From contig NC_060210.1 in assembly GCF_021130785.1 (NCBI RefSeq), forward strand, positions 185,221,001 through 185,285,000: DNA of 64,000 bases, written 5' to 3'. Shown here in pieces: positions 37,990 through 51,244 of the stretch; position 1 is the first letter of the stretch, and each line of letters starts with the position of its first letter. The notes below the pieces were generated by a model. It had not been told where the DNA came from, ran no database searches, and saw nothing but the letters and a program-made list of their open reading frames with translations. The position numbers were made by a program, and so were the translations under genes. Source of the stretch: Homalodisca vitripennis (Eukaryota; Arthropoda; Insecta; Hemiptera; Cicadellidae).

Positions 37990-38440
37990 ATTAATAGTTC
38001 AGATTTGGCCATCAGGTTGCAGGTGGAGTTAGTTTAGACACGATCCGCTAGGTGCAGGGTTGTTGTTGTCTTATTTTCATGAATTGATTGATTATTTTGA
38101 TTCAAATAATAAATAAAGAACTGTGATAAATATAATTATACGTGTATGAATTAAATTTAAAGAATTTGTAAGAATGTGTTGTATATTGTACAATATAAAT
38201 ACAAACACAGGAAAAGTACTTACATTCTTTTTTGCCCTCCCGCCTGCATATTTAACAGTAGTTTTTTTAAGTATCAGTACTCACAACCTTTATTTGAATT
38301 TGATTCGGGTGGTTCCTGGATTTGGTGTTTGAGGAAGTTTGGTGAGAGATATTTATCTCTCATCTAATATTTGGAAGCTGTACTCAATTGTCTTGCATGG
38401 TGAGTTGCAGCTCGTCTTGGACACATATACATATATACTC
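37990..38440 (-). repeat. Dispersed repeat M1 (copy 6, inverted, shortened)
   Basis: From CATCAGGTTGCAGG to GAGTTGCAGCTCGTC, reverse of the standard order. The part bearing ACTTGTACCTGCTACT is missing. Confidence 0.65.
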
Positions 38441-38539
38441 AAGACACATATAATCTGGTGTATGCCTACTGTTTGTGTGTATTTGCTTTTTATTTTAATT
38501 TAAATAATTTTACAAATACGATTTTATCTTATCCGGTGT

Positions 38540-39499
38540 TTCAGACACCCCCAGAGAAGATTTGTGTATGCGCCACTGCACCGATTTCAATATGATGGCA
38601 ATTTAAAAAGTTTTATATAAAATAAATAACCAATAAATACAAGACATTTACGAATACTTAACATGAATAAATTTATTTAGCAAATCTTATTAGTAATCCA
38701 ACAACATATTGTTTAATAAATCGAGTAAATGCAGTAAGACTTATTGTGAAAAGGTTTGTCATTAATGACAACGGATAAAAATATGCAATTTTCCTAAAAT
38801 GAACCTTTGCATTAACAATAAATAAACCTCAAGGTTAAACCTTTAAAAAAAATGTATACAGTTTGTTCCAAATTTTATGCACATTGAGGGGATATTGGAA
38901 TCCATAAGAAATACAGTATAGATTAAAAGAACAGAGTTTGTGTGTAATAAAAAGACCTACAAATTAAAATGGTCAAGTTGATTATTAGTTGCGTCGTTTA
39001 CTACGCTGCTTTTGGTCAAACATTTTCAAACTGTAACAGCTCTCTTATTAATAGACAGACAGACAATCATAGAAAAGATAAGTAGACACGGAAATGAGAG
39101 TAATGTTTCCAACAAAGTTTAACTTATTCATTTACGGTAATCTTAATATGTGAATGCAAAATTGCAAACGTAAATTACCGTGAAACAACATAGTTAACGT
39201 TTATTCATTTCCACCTTATAAACAGAACTGTTAAGCTAAGTACCTATTGATGAGGTAGTTAGTATCGCCATCGAACAATCATTACGACTTCAAACATGAT
39301 TTCTTTATTATTATAGTACAATACCTCGGTTAAGTTTCATTGTGTTACCTATATTGTTACAGAAGTATTTTATATTAATGTGATAGAGATCACTAGTGTA
39401 ACTGTACAAGGTTGACGAATGATCGTTAGATAAATTTGGATTGCTGTTTAGTATTTCAAAAAAGCTCATAAGACCTCTACTGCTAGAAATTCATCCACA
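38540..39499. other. 5' flank of type-2 pseudogene
   Basis: Directly homologous to 56190-57353. The upstream inverted repeat is degenerate here (GATGAGG against CGCCATC, 39249-39272), and the TATA-like run reads TATTTCAAAAAAG. No gene. Confidence 0.7.
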
Positions 39500-40985
39500 A
39501 TGTTTTCCCAGACTGTCGTGCTGCTTTTTCTGTGCGCTTGTTGTGTAAACTGTGCTGTTGCAAAAAGCCTTGATATTGACAAATTAGAATGGCAACTCAA
39601 TAGACTTAATAGAGAAATTGAAGTAACTATAAAAAAAAAAAAAACATATACGTTCAATAACACATTTTAAACCTTGAATTGTACTTCAAGAAGAACGTGA
39701 CAGAATTAGAGGTTCAAAATGCAAATGTCTCAGAAGAAGTTCTAAAGAAGATAGTGAAAATCAAAGAATTGTAACATAGTTCTGACGAAACTCGGAGAAA
39801 AGAAAAAGGTTCTTGATACAGAAATTAAAGAACTTCGACACTGGATAGAAGTAAGAAAAGTAGGCATCAGGTTTATCAATAAAGACCTAGAAGTGTATAA
39901 CGGGAGAGTAGGAAACGGTTTTTCTGAGAAATGTTTGCAGTTCCAAGAGCCCCCACTCTTGCTGGTTGAGCAGCCAGACGAAGATGAAGACGTGTCAGAC
40001 GATGAAGACGTGTCAGACGATAAAGACCTGTCGGACAACGATCAATACATGGTCCTTTTGCTTCAAACCGAATTGAATCAATCTAAGTCAGTGTTGACGT
40101 ATTTACAGTCTATACAGAGAGAACAAAAATTGAAAGTGAATCAATTGACTTTATATTACAAACTTAAAATTGATAATTTATTAAAGTTACTTGAGAGAAA
40201 CATAGGAGATGAAGATAAAGCGAGAGAAACTGTGAACATATTTGAAACGCAGATTATGGAATTGAATGCGCGGATATCAGAGTTAGAATTGGAAAAGAAT
40301 GATTTGATAAAGGAGCAAGAAAAAATTAACAATAAAGTAGATGATATAAGAGGTACTCTCTTAAACATTAAGGAAGAAATTGCTTGCTTTCAAAAATCTG
40401 GAACAGACAGTCTTGAATACAACTCCTGCCTCTCATTTTATACCTTAGCCACAACCTCTACTCCAGTCATGGCGTTTTATTCAAGTCCATGGCCTCTATT
40501 CCAGTCACAGCCTTTATTCCAGTCACGGCCTCTAATACAGTCACAACCTCCACTCCAGTCATGGCCTATATTCCAATCACAGCCTCTATTCCAGTCACAG
40601 CCTCTATTCCAGTCACGGCCTCTATTACAGTCATGGCCACTATTCCAGGCACGGCCTCTATTACAGTCACGGCCTCTATTCTAGTCACGGCCTCTATTCC
40701 AGTCACGGCCTCTATTCCAGTCACGGCCTCTATTCCAGTCACGGCCTCTATTCTGGTCACGGCCTCTATTCCAGTAAACGGCGTCTATTGCAGTCAAAAC
40801 CTGCACTCCAGTCACAACCTCCGCTCCAGACACAACCTCCACTCCCGACACAAACTCCGCTCCAGACACAACCTCCACTCCAGACACAACCTCCACTCCA
40901 GTCACAACCTCTTCTTGAGTCAGAACTTCTATTTCAGTCACAAATTGCAGTGTGTATAATTATATTTGGAATTTTAGTGCACTAA
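39500..40985 (+). pseudogene. Secreted coiled-coil protein, type 2, pseudogene with expanded tail
   Basis: The start (MFSQTVVLLFLCACC) and signal peptide are clear. A two-base insertion near 39,650 leads to TAA at 39668. A one-base insertion near 39,774 creates another stop and restores the original frame. From 39893 the frame is open through the loop (Cys in EKCLQFQ), the acidic repeat (DEDVSDDE) and the second helix. A one-base insertion near 40,396 shifts the end of the helix, and further changes bring the tail into an LFQSRP hexapeptide frame, which ends at a TAG (from CAG) at 40682. The last part of the tail is open in another frame to 40985. Direct paralogue of 57354-58802. Several independent breaks argue for a pseudogene, not sequencing error. 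Confidence 0.85.
40455..40960 (+). repeat. 18-bp coding minisatellite (about 28 units)
   Basis: Tandem units of consensus CCTCTATTCCAGTCACGG encode a six-residue repeat (P-L-F-Q-S-R/Q). The left and middle units are homogeneous; the right units are of the older CCTCCACTCCAGACACAA kind (PPLQTQ) found in the intact type-2 gene. A 19-bp unit near 40,780 shifts the frame. All three plus frames and two minus frames are largely open because the unit lacks stops. Confidence 0.9.
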
Positions 40986-42230
40986 AATTTTTGTAATCTT
41001 GAATTAAATCTGAATTATTCAATTCAACCTACATGTGTTAATTGTATTCCTCTATAATTTGAATTTACTAGATCGTAAATTTAAAGTAAAAGTATTGAAT
41101 AACATCGTTTGTTAATTTCGTATATAAATATTTTTACATACTCGGAAAGTTAAACTATTTTATTAGTGTGTGTGAAATAATTTGAATTTTTCTCCAATTC
41201 TTCATAATATTTGATTGAATAACTGCAACGGTTCCAGTGACTACTAACTTTGTACATACTATATACTAGTTTAGGCGAGTGAGGAAAAATCCTAAAGTTG
41301 AAGGCCTTAGCTTTTTCAATTAATACATATATATTGTAATAAATAATTTTGAAACGGAAGTAGACACGTTTTAGTTATGTATTATTTGAGTGTTGTTTGT
41401 TAAGAGCTTCAGATTCTAGGTGAAGACGTAAATGGTTTTTATTTTGGTATTTGTAAATGTAATATTCTGGGGTTATAAAATCTGTAATTAATCTAACGTA
41501 TGATTGCGATACCATATTATAATGTTTAAATAGAACACTTGATATAGAAAAAATCAGTTAACATACAATGCACAACATCATCCTTTTTATAATAAAAACT
41601 TTTGGTAACATGGTGTATGTCTTTAATACTATATTAAAGATACATTATTCTTTGTTTAAAGAAATCTTTTTAAGATAATTACTTATCCATTTGTATCTAC
41701 ATAATTATAAGTGATAAAACACACGAACACACAAAGACAAATACATACACACACTCGTACTAGTGAAATACTTTTTAGATTTTGATACAAATTTGATTAA
41801 TAAGAACATTTGGAAAAAGCATTTTTCATTAAATTGTATAGAAAGAATAGTATAATGTTTTAAGTCTAATATAGTAAAAAATAATAAAAATAATATATAA
41901 TAATTAGTCCGTTTGATCGGAGGCACATCTTTACATACTTACGAACTTGAACAAATTCACATTTGATAATTCAATAAATAAGTGGACAAAGTACAACAAT
42001 TGTGAAGTTGAATTAACCAACATGTACTAAGCAAATTGTATACGAGTATCTCTCACAATGTCTACGAACTCACAATATACGCCAACAAAAACGTTAAATC
42101 TATTTCATCAATATTTCATATTTTTACATATCTAGTTTTCTTTGTCCAAGTACATCAATTTTAGCCATCATGTACTGCTGCAGGGTGAGAGGCGTTTATA
42201 ATGAAATCCTCTGAATTTTTATCTGTTATC
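40986..42230. other. 3' flank of type-2 pseudogene, then apparently unique DNA
   Basis: To about 41,560 it matches 58803-59340 downstream of the intact type-2 gene. From there to 42,230 no repeat partner or gene is visible in the window. Confidence 0.55.
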
Positions 42231-42234
42231 TTTT

Positions 42235-42284
42235 AGCCTTGATTATGAATCCTACTGAGGATTTGAGGATTCATAATCAAGGCT
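42235..42284. repeat. Perfect 18-bp hairpin
   Basis: AGCCTTGATTATGAATCC and its exact reverse complement are separated by 14 nt (42253-42266). The A/T-rich stem occurs once in the window, about 600 bp upstream of the GIY-YIG frame. It could be a transcript-end hairpin or the end of an element. Confidence 0.6.
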
Positions 42285-42866
42285 GTTAGGTACAAACTAT
42301 TTCCAGAGATGTTTTGTTGTCGGTGAGTTAGTTTTTGTAAACTAACAATTTTTTTATTGTACAGTGAAAATTTTTAATATCTAGTTTATCATTAGTATAT
42401 ATCAAAGTAGTGTAATTTTTTTAATTTAGTGAAAAATCGCCCTTTCTTCAAAATAACTCAAAAACTTTCAGTGCTACGGGAAAGATGTGTAAAGCACAAT
42501 GATGTAGGCGTTTCTCTTCTGCAAATGTTGGTGTTTTATTTTTTATAAGGTAAACATTGAGTAAGATATGGCCGTTTAAAGGTTGTGTGCGTTCACGCAA
42601 AGTACCTTTTTTAGCCCTTTTAGCATAAACCATTTTAAAAATAAGATCTGAGAAAAATATCATTTAGATGAGCTAATTCGTAGCTTTTAAAAAACCTACA
42701 AATGCTTTTTTGAAGGCCTTGAATGCTTAAAAAGTAAGCGAGTTATGGGGAAAAACCAAAATCACATTTTTTATAATTTAGAAACATGTATATTAATAAT
42801 ATTTGTATATTTATTGTCTACAGTAAATTAATTTTATCGTAAACATTACAATACAATAATACTATA
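42285..42866. other. Gene-free, single-copy stretch
   Basis: No partner elsewhere in the window and no supported gene. It may be the non-coding part of the same retroelement as the following GIY-YIG frame. Confidence 0.4.
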
Positions 42867-43205
42867 ATGACCTATCCTATAATTGGCATTTTCGACTGTA
42901 ATTCTAAAAATCTAATATACCAAATTAATTGCAAGTTTTGCTCCAAACAATATATTGGCCAAACATCTAACCATTTAAGAATCCGTATGACAGTGCATAG
43001 GTTTGATATGTTCTATAAAGATAAAGAAACCCCATTGGCAAGGCATTGTCTAGAACATAAACAAGACAAAATTGAGGAGTGTTTTACATTAAAAGGAATA
43101 CACCTACCACCACCATGCCCTAATGAAAATTACAACACATTAAAATTAAAGCACATGGAGCAAGCTCGTCAAACCATGGTGAAGACAAAAATCCATTTGG
43201 TCTAA
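42867..43205 (+). CDS. GIY-YIG endonuclease domain, Penelope-like retroelement fragment
   Basis: A 112-residue frame reads as a GIY-YIG nuclease of the kind at the C-terminus of Penelope-like elements. The GIY strand is LIY (16-18) and YIG is at 29-31. A CxxC (C22, C25) lies between them, followed by Arg38/Arg40, H44-R45 and a later pair His60 and His64. This is the Cys/His arrangement known for Penelope-group endonucleases. Glu88 or a nearby Glu may be the catalytic acid. In a full element an RT domain lies upstream in the same frame. Here an in-frame stop about 12 codons upstream and no RT motif mean the fragment is truncated or the RT has been lost. Domain function would be DNA nicking for retrotransposition. 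The right edge abuts a repeat shared with 27,310 and 53,590. Confidence 0.72.
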   Translation: MTYPIIGIFDCNSKNLIYQINCKFCSKQYIGQTSNHLRIRMTVHRFDMFYKDKETPLARHCLEHKQDKIEECFTLKGIHLPPPCPNENYNTLKLKHMEQARQTMVKTKIHLV

Positions 43206-43346
43206 ATTTGGTCTTGAACCGCGACTGCGATCTTTTCGCTACTACTAACTGAACGACATATCAGGTAAGAAATTAAATTGTTTTGATGTACGAGTATTTT
43301 ATCTGTTCTCTTAGAGTCAATAAGTCATTTTAATAATTAAATGAAA

Positions 43347-43716
43347 TATGCCTTTATTTAAGAGGCGGAGTTAGGGCTATTTAGATAACATAACAACCTC
43401 ACATAATATACAGATATATTTATGTATATTTAACTTTGACCTTAACAAATAACAAATTTAATTTTAAATTTTAAAAAATGCTTAAAAATCAACCAAAATA
43501 TATACATACTATGTAACAATTAAATGTCAAATTTATCAGCTTAATATGTAAGTAACATTTCTTACAAAGTTAAATTAAAACTTAAATTAACAGTTTACTT
43601 TTTAAAGAATTTATCGTTATTTCTACATTTATTTTCTCAAGCACACAGCCTGACCACAAACAAGCACGCCACGAGCACCGCCACCCGTCACCCCTACAGA
43701 CCGCCCAGCAACCTAA
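43347..43716 (-). mobile_element. 370-bp retroposon-like insertion with target duplication
   Basis: The paralogous sites at 27,440 and 53,690 run straight through, so this segment is an insertion. It is flanked by a 9-bp direct repeat TAAATGAAA (43338-43346 and 43717-43725). On the minus strand it starts with a G-rich, GC-high head and ends with AAATAAAGGCATA, a polyadenylation-like signal near the 3' end. This suits a SINE or a 5'-truncated non-LTR copy. No RNA polymerase III box is obvious. Confidence 0.65.
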
Positions 43717-44829
<1,113 letters not shown>

Positions 44830-44830
<1 letters not shown>

Positions 44831-46050
44831 AAAATGGGATTGGGACCAAAATTCCAATACTTAAATTTCTTATGTACTGAGTTGCAGTGATTTTCTACAG
44901 GCTGAATATCGTAGTAAACGTTCCGATACCTGTTTATCAAAATGTCGTACTTAGGTTGTAGCTTTCCTCTACGACTTCCAACGATTTAAAATATGGTTTT
45001 ATCCTTCCAAATTACAAATACAAGTATGTTTATGACATTTTTTTAGTGGTTAGGAAATATTCTCTATTATTGCCTGAGCGGTGACCATGTCTATCACTCG
45101 GAAGACTGTAATAGATTCAATTCTGTCCGCACGATATCCCGAGATAAATTTTAAAATGTTCCGTGAAGCTTTATTCCTATAATTATAGGCCACACTGATA
45201 TCAGTGATGGTGCATGGCACTCTATGGGGTTTGGCTGAGCGTTAACAAACACGTTTATATCGTTCTATGAGTAAAACATGATGGCAATGAGAAAGTAGAA
45301 GCATAATTATATTTGGAAACAAACTGCGTATAATTATATGAAATTTTTTTATATGACATATTTTATCATAGAGTATATTAAGTACATATTAGAGAGGAAA
45401 GACAATATTAAACTCAACGAAACATTTATTGTCTGAACAATGCTATGAAACCTAAGTTATCAGATAAACATGTTCACGTATCATGTAGCTATATATTTTG
45501 AGGAATAGTTCTTCTGATTTTAAATTTTTCATGGAACTTCATTCCTAAATAGACAGGAATGAGTTTTATGATGGTGCATGATGAACCGTGGGAATTAGCT
45601 GAGCGTCATTGAAGTACTCAGTAGACAGTCACAAATTTCTTGTTTTCAAGAAACAAGTTGTAGTTTTTGAGATATTTGTAAAACATCGCTAAAATGCATG
45701 CATTTTTGGGCTAACAACAACCACCTTTAGGCGCCAATATCTCAGTATCTCTTGACTGTACAAAGGCTTCTTATGTAACATTTATTGCTTAGAATGTATT
45801 ATTCTGTCGAAGGGTGATGTTATTTTTCATACAAATATTTCCAACGCTTAAAAAGGATGGCATCCAACCCTAGGGTAAAAGCACACGTCGGTACTATATC
45901 ACTTTTGTTTCTTACGCAACTACCTAGCTGCAGTCCAAATTTCATGCCAATCCATCCAATCCGAAAAAAGTGGCAGCCAAAATGCTTCAGTGACTGTACT
46001 AAGACAAGTTACACTTGTTGGATGTCGACGATAAAGGTTACATACTTCGT
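44830..46050. other. Gene-free repeat-derived DNA
   Basis: The first 250 bp match the 3' extension of M1 copies at 53,310 and 54,840. About 45,030-45,280 is related to 55,030-55,160 and to the region near 24,100. A phrase around CCAAATTTCATGCCAATCC (about 45,935) is typical of interspersed repeats. The open frame at 45857 is part of that repeat and not called. Confidence 0.45.
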
Positions 46051-48840
46051 ATGATCGTCAGGCTGTAGTAAAGCATTGTGATCCTGATCCTAATATTATT
46101 TATGTATAAAAGAATATCTTCTGCCAATAGTCACAAGGCGAACGGTATTGCTAGTTCAGTTCTTTTCCATCAGGTTATTGGCTGAATTAGTTTTAAATAA
46201 AAAGCGGTATTATTGTACTCTCTTTCTCAATATTTAAAAGTTAATTGTATTTAAAATAAAAATACAGAAATGTGATAGACTTTTTAAGACTTTATTATAT
46301 TTAAAAAATTAGAACGAACAAGAATATTTTATTTTTGTTCAATATAAATACAAATACAATTCAACTATAAACTTATTTCAAACGCTCCCGTCTCCAGATT
46401 TATTTGTAGTACCATAATAATAAATTTGGTTGAATATTAATTATATTAGTATCAATAACAATATCATGATGTTATTTTGGAAGCTGGAATCAGTTATTTT
46501 TACTAGATGACGATATGCAGCTTATATTTGTGGGTTTGCTTTATAGCAGTGGGTGGCGTGCTTTATGATGAGCTTACCCGAATCATAGCTCCTGGTAATA
46601 CAAGGGCCCTATAAAACTTCAAAAGAATACTATTTGGGGGTTTAATTTTTTTAGCAAAAAAATTCGAATTAATTCATGGCGCAAATTTAATATAATGGTT
46701 TTCGTATATAAGAAATCCATTCCAGTAACACGGCCGGCCGATGAGGGGCGTCAGACGATTCATTGTAAAGAGTTGTTCCAAAACTGAACCGTGGTCACAG
46801 GTTGACCTGTGATTAGACAGAGAACAGCCACAGATTAGTAGCAAACACAGAAAATCACAGGTTGTGATTTAGGATCCATCTTTAATTTTATACAATATAA
46901 AGTTTTCCGTATAATCAATGATTCCACCAATAAAAATTTTATGTTATTTGTCTTATATTCTAACTTTGTATAATGCGGTGACATATCTGTAGGGTTTTAA
47001 AGACTTCTGCCATATTACTTGCCCAATGACTGGTACTATACCCTGAGAAGTCTGGAACGGTAATGCTGAACGCTTTTTAAAATATAAACACCCTATACCG
47101 TGCATAATACATTGTGCCACAGCCTGGTCAGTCCAATGACTGGTACTACACTCTGGGAGTGTGTGTTGTAATGGTAGTGCTCTGCACTTTCAAAAATATA
47201 ATTCCCTATACCGTACATCATTTTACCTCAGTATCATTGTAACACAGCCTGGTCAGTCTAATGACTGGTACTACACTCTGGGAAGTGTGTAATGGTAGTG
47301 CTCTGCACTTTCAAAAATATAATTCCCTATACCGTACATCATTTACCTCAGTATCATTGTAACACAGCCTGGTCAGTCTAATGACTGGTACTACACTCTG
47401 GGAAGTGTGTAATGGTAGTGCTCTGCACTTTCAAAAATATAATTCCCTATACCGTACATCATTTACCTCAGTATCATTGTAACACAGCCTGGTCAGTCTA
47501 ATGACTGGTACTACACTCTGGGAAGTGTGTAATGGTAGTGCTCTGCACTTTCAAAAATATAATTCCCTATACCGTACATCATTTACCTCAGTATCATTGT
47601 AACACAGCCTGGTCAGTCTAATGACTGGTACTACACTCTGGGAAGTGTGTAATGGTAGTGCTCTGCACTTTCAAAAATATAATTCCCTATACCGTACATC
47701 ATATACCTCAGTATCATTGTAACACAGCCTGGTCAGTCCAATAACTGGTACATACTACACTCTGGGAAATGTGTAATGGTAGTGACTTTCACTATTACAA
47801 ATACACTATACCGTACTTCATGCACCCCAGTATCATTGTGCAACAGCCTGGTCAGTCCAATGACTGGTACTACACTCTGGGAAGTGTGTAATGGTAGTGC
47901 TGCAATTTTTCACAAACGTAAACACTCTACACCGTCCAACATTAGTATCAACCGTATAAGTTACCGCATCCGTAGTTTACTCATGGTTTTCATTAAATAA
48001 TTCATAATAATCCGTTTTGTATGGTTTTGTGAGGATAATTTTTATTTTACTATTTGAATAGTTAGTAAAATAAGTACTCATATTTCAATGCACAAAATGT
48101 TAGAACCAGCTGTAAAATACAAAAATTATCTAAAAAGTCAGTCTATAATTTTTTATTAGCAACATAACATTATTTTCAAATTTTATCGTAATTTATAATT
48201 TTATGAAAAATAAAAATCATTATTTAATAATAACTATGCAACGTAATTCTGGGTTATTTTTATTCCAAAATAAAAATATCCAATTATGCCAAGTCTTGTG
48301 AATGTAGAGGCCAGTGGACTTTTTAGTTACAGTAAAATGAGCTCTTTTAAAATTTAATTAGGTTGTTTCATTATTTTTACATGAATATTGTGGTTATTAC
48401 GTTATTTTTACATGATGTTTTATAAAATTATAAATTATGATGCATTTTGGAACTAACATACTGCTTGGCTTCATTTACCTAAATATCAGTAATAGTCATA
48501 TTAGACTGATCTTGTGCAGTTTTTTGAGCGCAGCGAGTGAAAGACACAACCAATAATCAATTTGACCACATCAAGTTTCTGGTTTATTTATTACGCGTAA
48601 CTTTGTCCATTTAATCTTTCCCATATATCTTATAGGTTCCAAGATCCCTCCAGTGTCAATAAAATTTGGAACACTCTGTATATTTGGGAAAACCAGTATT
48701 CAGCTATGAACAACGTACTTTTCAGTAGAGCAAGAAAATGTAAGTATGGAAATAGGGAACAAAAGTAAAAAATAGTCAATTACAACACAAAATATAGATT
48801 GTTAATAGTAGTAATATTTACACAAAAACATCGTTTTACG
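46050..48840 (-). mobile_element. 2.2-kb unclassified repeated element (inverted copy, satellite expanded)
   Basis: Reverse complement of 17985-20190, lacking the 190-bp flanks and the GC-rich insert but enlarged by amplification of its internal 120-bp unit. Landmark: CCGGCCGATGAG near 46,734, the inverse of the CATCGGCCGG seen near 19,357. Confidence 0.55.
47025..47960. repeat. 120-bp tandem satellite (about 7.8 units)
   Basis: Unit starts (AATGACTGG and variants) fall at 47025, 47135, 47260, 47380, 47500, 47620, 47740 and 47859. The central units are exactly 120 bp apart and nearly identical; edge units are diverged. The two other copies of the host element have only two diverged units, so the expansion is local and recent. 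Confidence 0.9.
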
Positions 48841-50008
48841 ATGAAGTAATATTATGATTCTAACCGAAACTAGAATCATAACAAGTATATCATAGTTAAT
48901 CTAGTTTGATTATATTAACTAGATTAATATAATAAAAGTTGTGTTTTTTCCTAATTATTTTTTATTTAAGTCAATTCAATTATTTAAGTAATGACAATAA
49001 ATACGAATATTTAGTTATTCACTGAGTTTTAGGGAAGCCTATCACTTATGGAGTTGGAAAATTTCAATTCCATCTGTCTGTCCGCACGATACGAGTATTT
49101 CGAAAAACGATCCGATTCATAGATTTGAAATTGCGCATGAAGCTTCGTTTATATATAAGGAACACTTAATTCAAAGATGATACATTTCACTCGATGGGAT
49201 TTGGGTTAGTGTTAGCAGATATTTCTGCATTAGGCTTAGGGGTAACCATGGTGACAACGAGAAAATACCATAGTAAATAATATATTTTTTAAGAAACTCT
49301 ACATACCCATACGAGATACTAACATGGGACATATTAAAATAAACATACCTATCCCAATACATAATATGTCATTTTAATGTAACAGTGTAAATTTAAATAA
49401 TTGAAACACTGAAATGAAACCCAATTTATTGATCTACTTTCTGAATGTATCATGTGGCAAGACATGTTGGGAAAGATTTTCATATGAAGACTTTAAATTT
49501 AGCATAAAACTTAATTTACACAAGAATGAGTTCTATTATGCCTCATTTTCATGTCAACGTTTTTCTCGTATGATCGTCATAATGATGTATGCGGCCTCAG
49601 TGAAGTCTGTGGTGTACTTCTACCTTGTTCATTAAAACTCAAGGCCATGATTTTAAAGCTTCCAACATAGTTAACCATATTCATGTACGTACAGTAAACT
49701 TAACTGTGGGAATAGAAAATTACTAACGTTAACGCTGACGTTTACTTATTTCCACCTTTAAGCAAACCTTTCTAAAGCGTAGCACCTATTAATGGCTGGT
49801 AATTAGTATCACTATCGAACAATCATTATGGCTTCAAAATTGATTACTGCGATGGATTTAACTTTTTATGACTTGAGAAATGCCAATTAACGCCATTAGT
49901 GACTAGAAAAGGTCGTAAAATGATCGCTACGTTTACCGTCCAATAATTAGAGAGCTCACACTGGTATTTGTCCTTATAGAGCAAATAGATACTAGTAGAG
50001 GGTCTGTG
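48840..50008. other. 5' flank of third type-1 locus
   Basis: From about 49,000 this is the reverse complement of 24,330-23,300. The upstream inverted repeat is degenerate (GGCTGGT against ACTATCG, 49794-49817). A TATA-like AATAATTAGAGAGCT lies at 49942-49956. No other gene. Confidence 0.65.
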
Positions 50009-50879
50009 ATGTTTTCTCAAACTGTCGTTCTGTTTTTTCTGTGCGGTTTTTATGCGTACTGTGCGTCTGCTAAAAGCCCAGTTATTGAAGAAATAGAAAG
50101 GGAACTTAATGAAACTAAGGCAGCAATTTATGAGGTAAAACGGAGAAATACGTGCCTTGAAAATCTAATTTCAGATACTGAACTGGACTTCAAGAGAAAC
50201 GTGGCAGAATTAGAGGCTCAAAATTCAAATGTCTCGGAGGAAGTTCTAAAGGAGACAGCGAAAATCAAAGAACTGTACATAAATCTGACGAATCTCGAAG
50301 AAAAGAAAATGCTTCTAGAGAGAGAAATTGCAGAACTCCAACACTGGATAGAAGTGAGAACACTGGGCATCATGTTTATCAATCAAGACATAAAATTGAA
50401 TATTGAGAGAATACACAACGGTTCTGCTGAGAAGTGCTTTGAGTTCCAAGAGCCCGTACCATTGCTGCTTGGGAGGTCCGACAGAGATAAAGACATGGCC
50501 CTTATGCTTCAGAACGAATTGAATCAAACTAGGACAAACGTTGAACTACTTACGGTCTGTGCAGAAAGAACTAAAAATGAAACTGGATCAATTAACTGCA
50601 TATTACAAACTTAAAATTGATAATTTATCAGAGTTACTTGAGAGAAACATACAAGATGAAGAACACGTGAAAGAAACTGTGAAGAAATTTGAAATGGAAT
50701 TAAAGGAATTCTTTGCTAGGATATCAGAGTTAACAGTGGAAAAGAATGATTTAATAAAGGAGCAAGAAAAAATTAAACATGACGTGGTCGATCTAAGAAT
50801 TGTCCTCTTAAATATTAAGAAAGAAATTTCTTGCTTTGAAAAACTGGAACTGATGGTCTTGAAAACAACTCCTTTGTAA
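50009..50879 (+). pseudogene. Secreted coiled-coil protein, type 1 (copy D), one frameshift
   Basis: Starts MFSQTVVLFFLCGFYAYCASA at the single remaining ATG; the preceding codon is GTG where the other copies have ATG. The frame is type 1 through the signal peptide, first helix, ELQHWIEVR and the loop Cys. One extra A in an AAA run at 50536-50538 then shifts it. The second half (from 50541) is fully open to the usual TTPL-stop. With that one base removed the gene would match the 290-residue form, so it is either a very young pseudogene or a single-base assembly error. An unusual Tyr at position 41 or so (AIYEVKR) and an extra Cys (NTCLENL) mark divergence from copies A and B. Confidence 0.8.
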
Positions 50880-51244
50880 TGGGTTGATGCTCCAGACACA
50901 ACTTATATTCCAGTAAGTAATAATTAAATTCAGAAGTTTTGTAGAAAAATTAGTTTTATAAAAGTTGATTTAAATCTGAATTATTCTATTCAACCTACGT
51001 TTTTAATTGTACCCCCTTGTACTTTCCATTTACTTTACTGTATCATACATCTTATGTAAATGTAATGATGGCAATGTTTGTTAATTTAATAGAAATAGAT
51101 TTAAATTAAGTGATAAAGGTTATTTGTGCATATTACTTATAACCTACTTATTGTTGTATTTGGTAGTTACACAAAATACGGTATTCCAAATTATATTTAA
51201 TAATAAATAAGAATTTGTTACTTTGCATATTCATAATAAGTATA

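Noticed and set aside
40489..40959. 156-codon frame of SIPVTA repeats and antisense GIEAVT or NRGRDW repeats
   Set aside because: By-products of the stop-free 18-bp minisatellite in other frames.
45857..46054. 65-codon frame beginning MASNPRVK
   Set aside because: Lies in an interspersed repeat phrase common in insect genomes; not a gene.
47025..47960. Possible CRISPR-like array
   Set aside because: Whole 120-bp units repeat with no distinct spacers; this is a satellite in a eukaryotic context.
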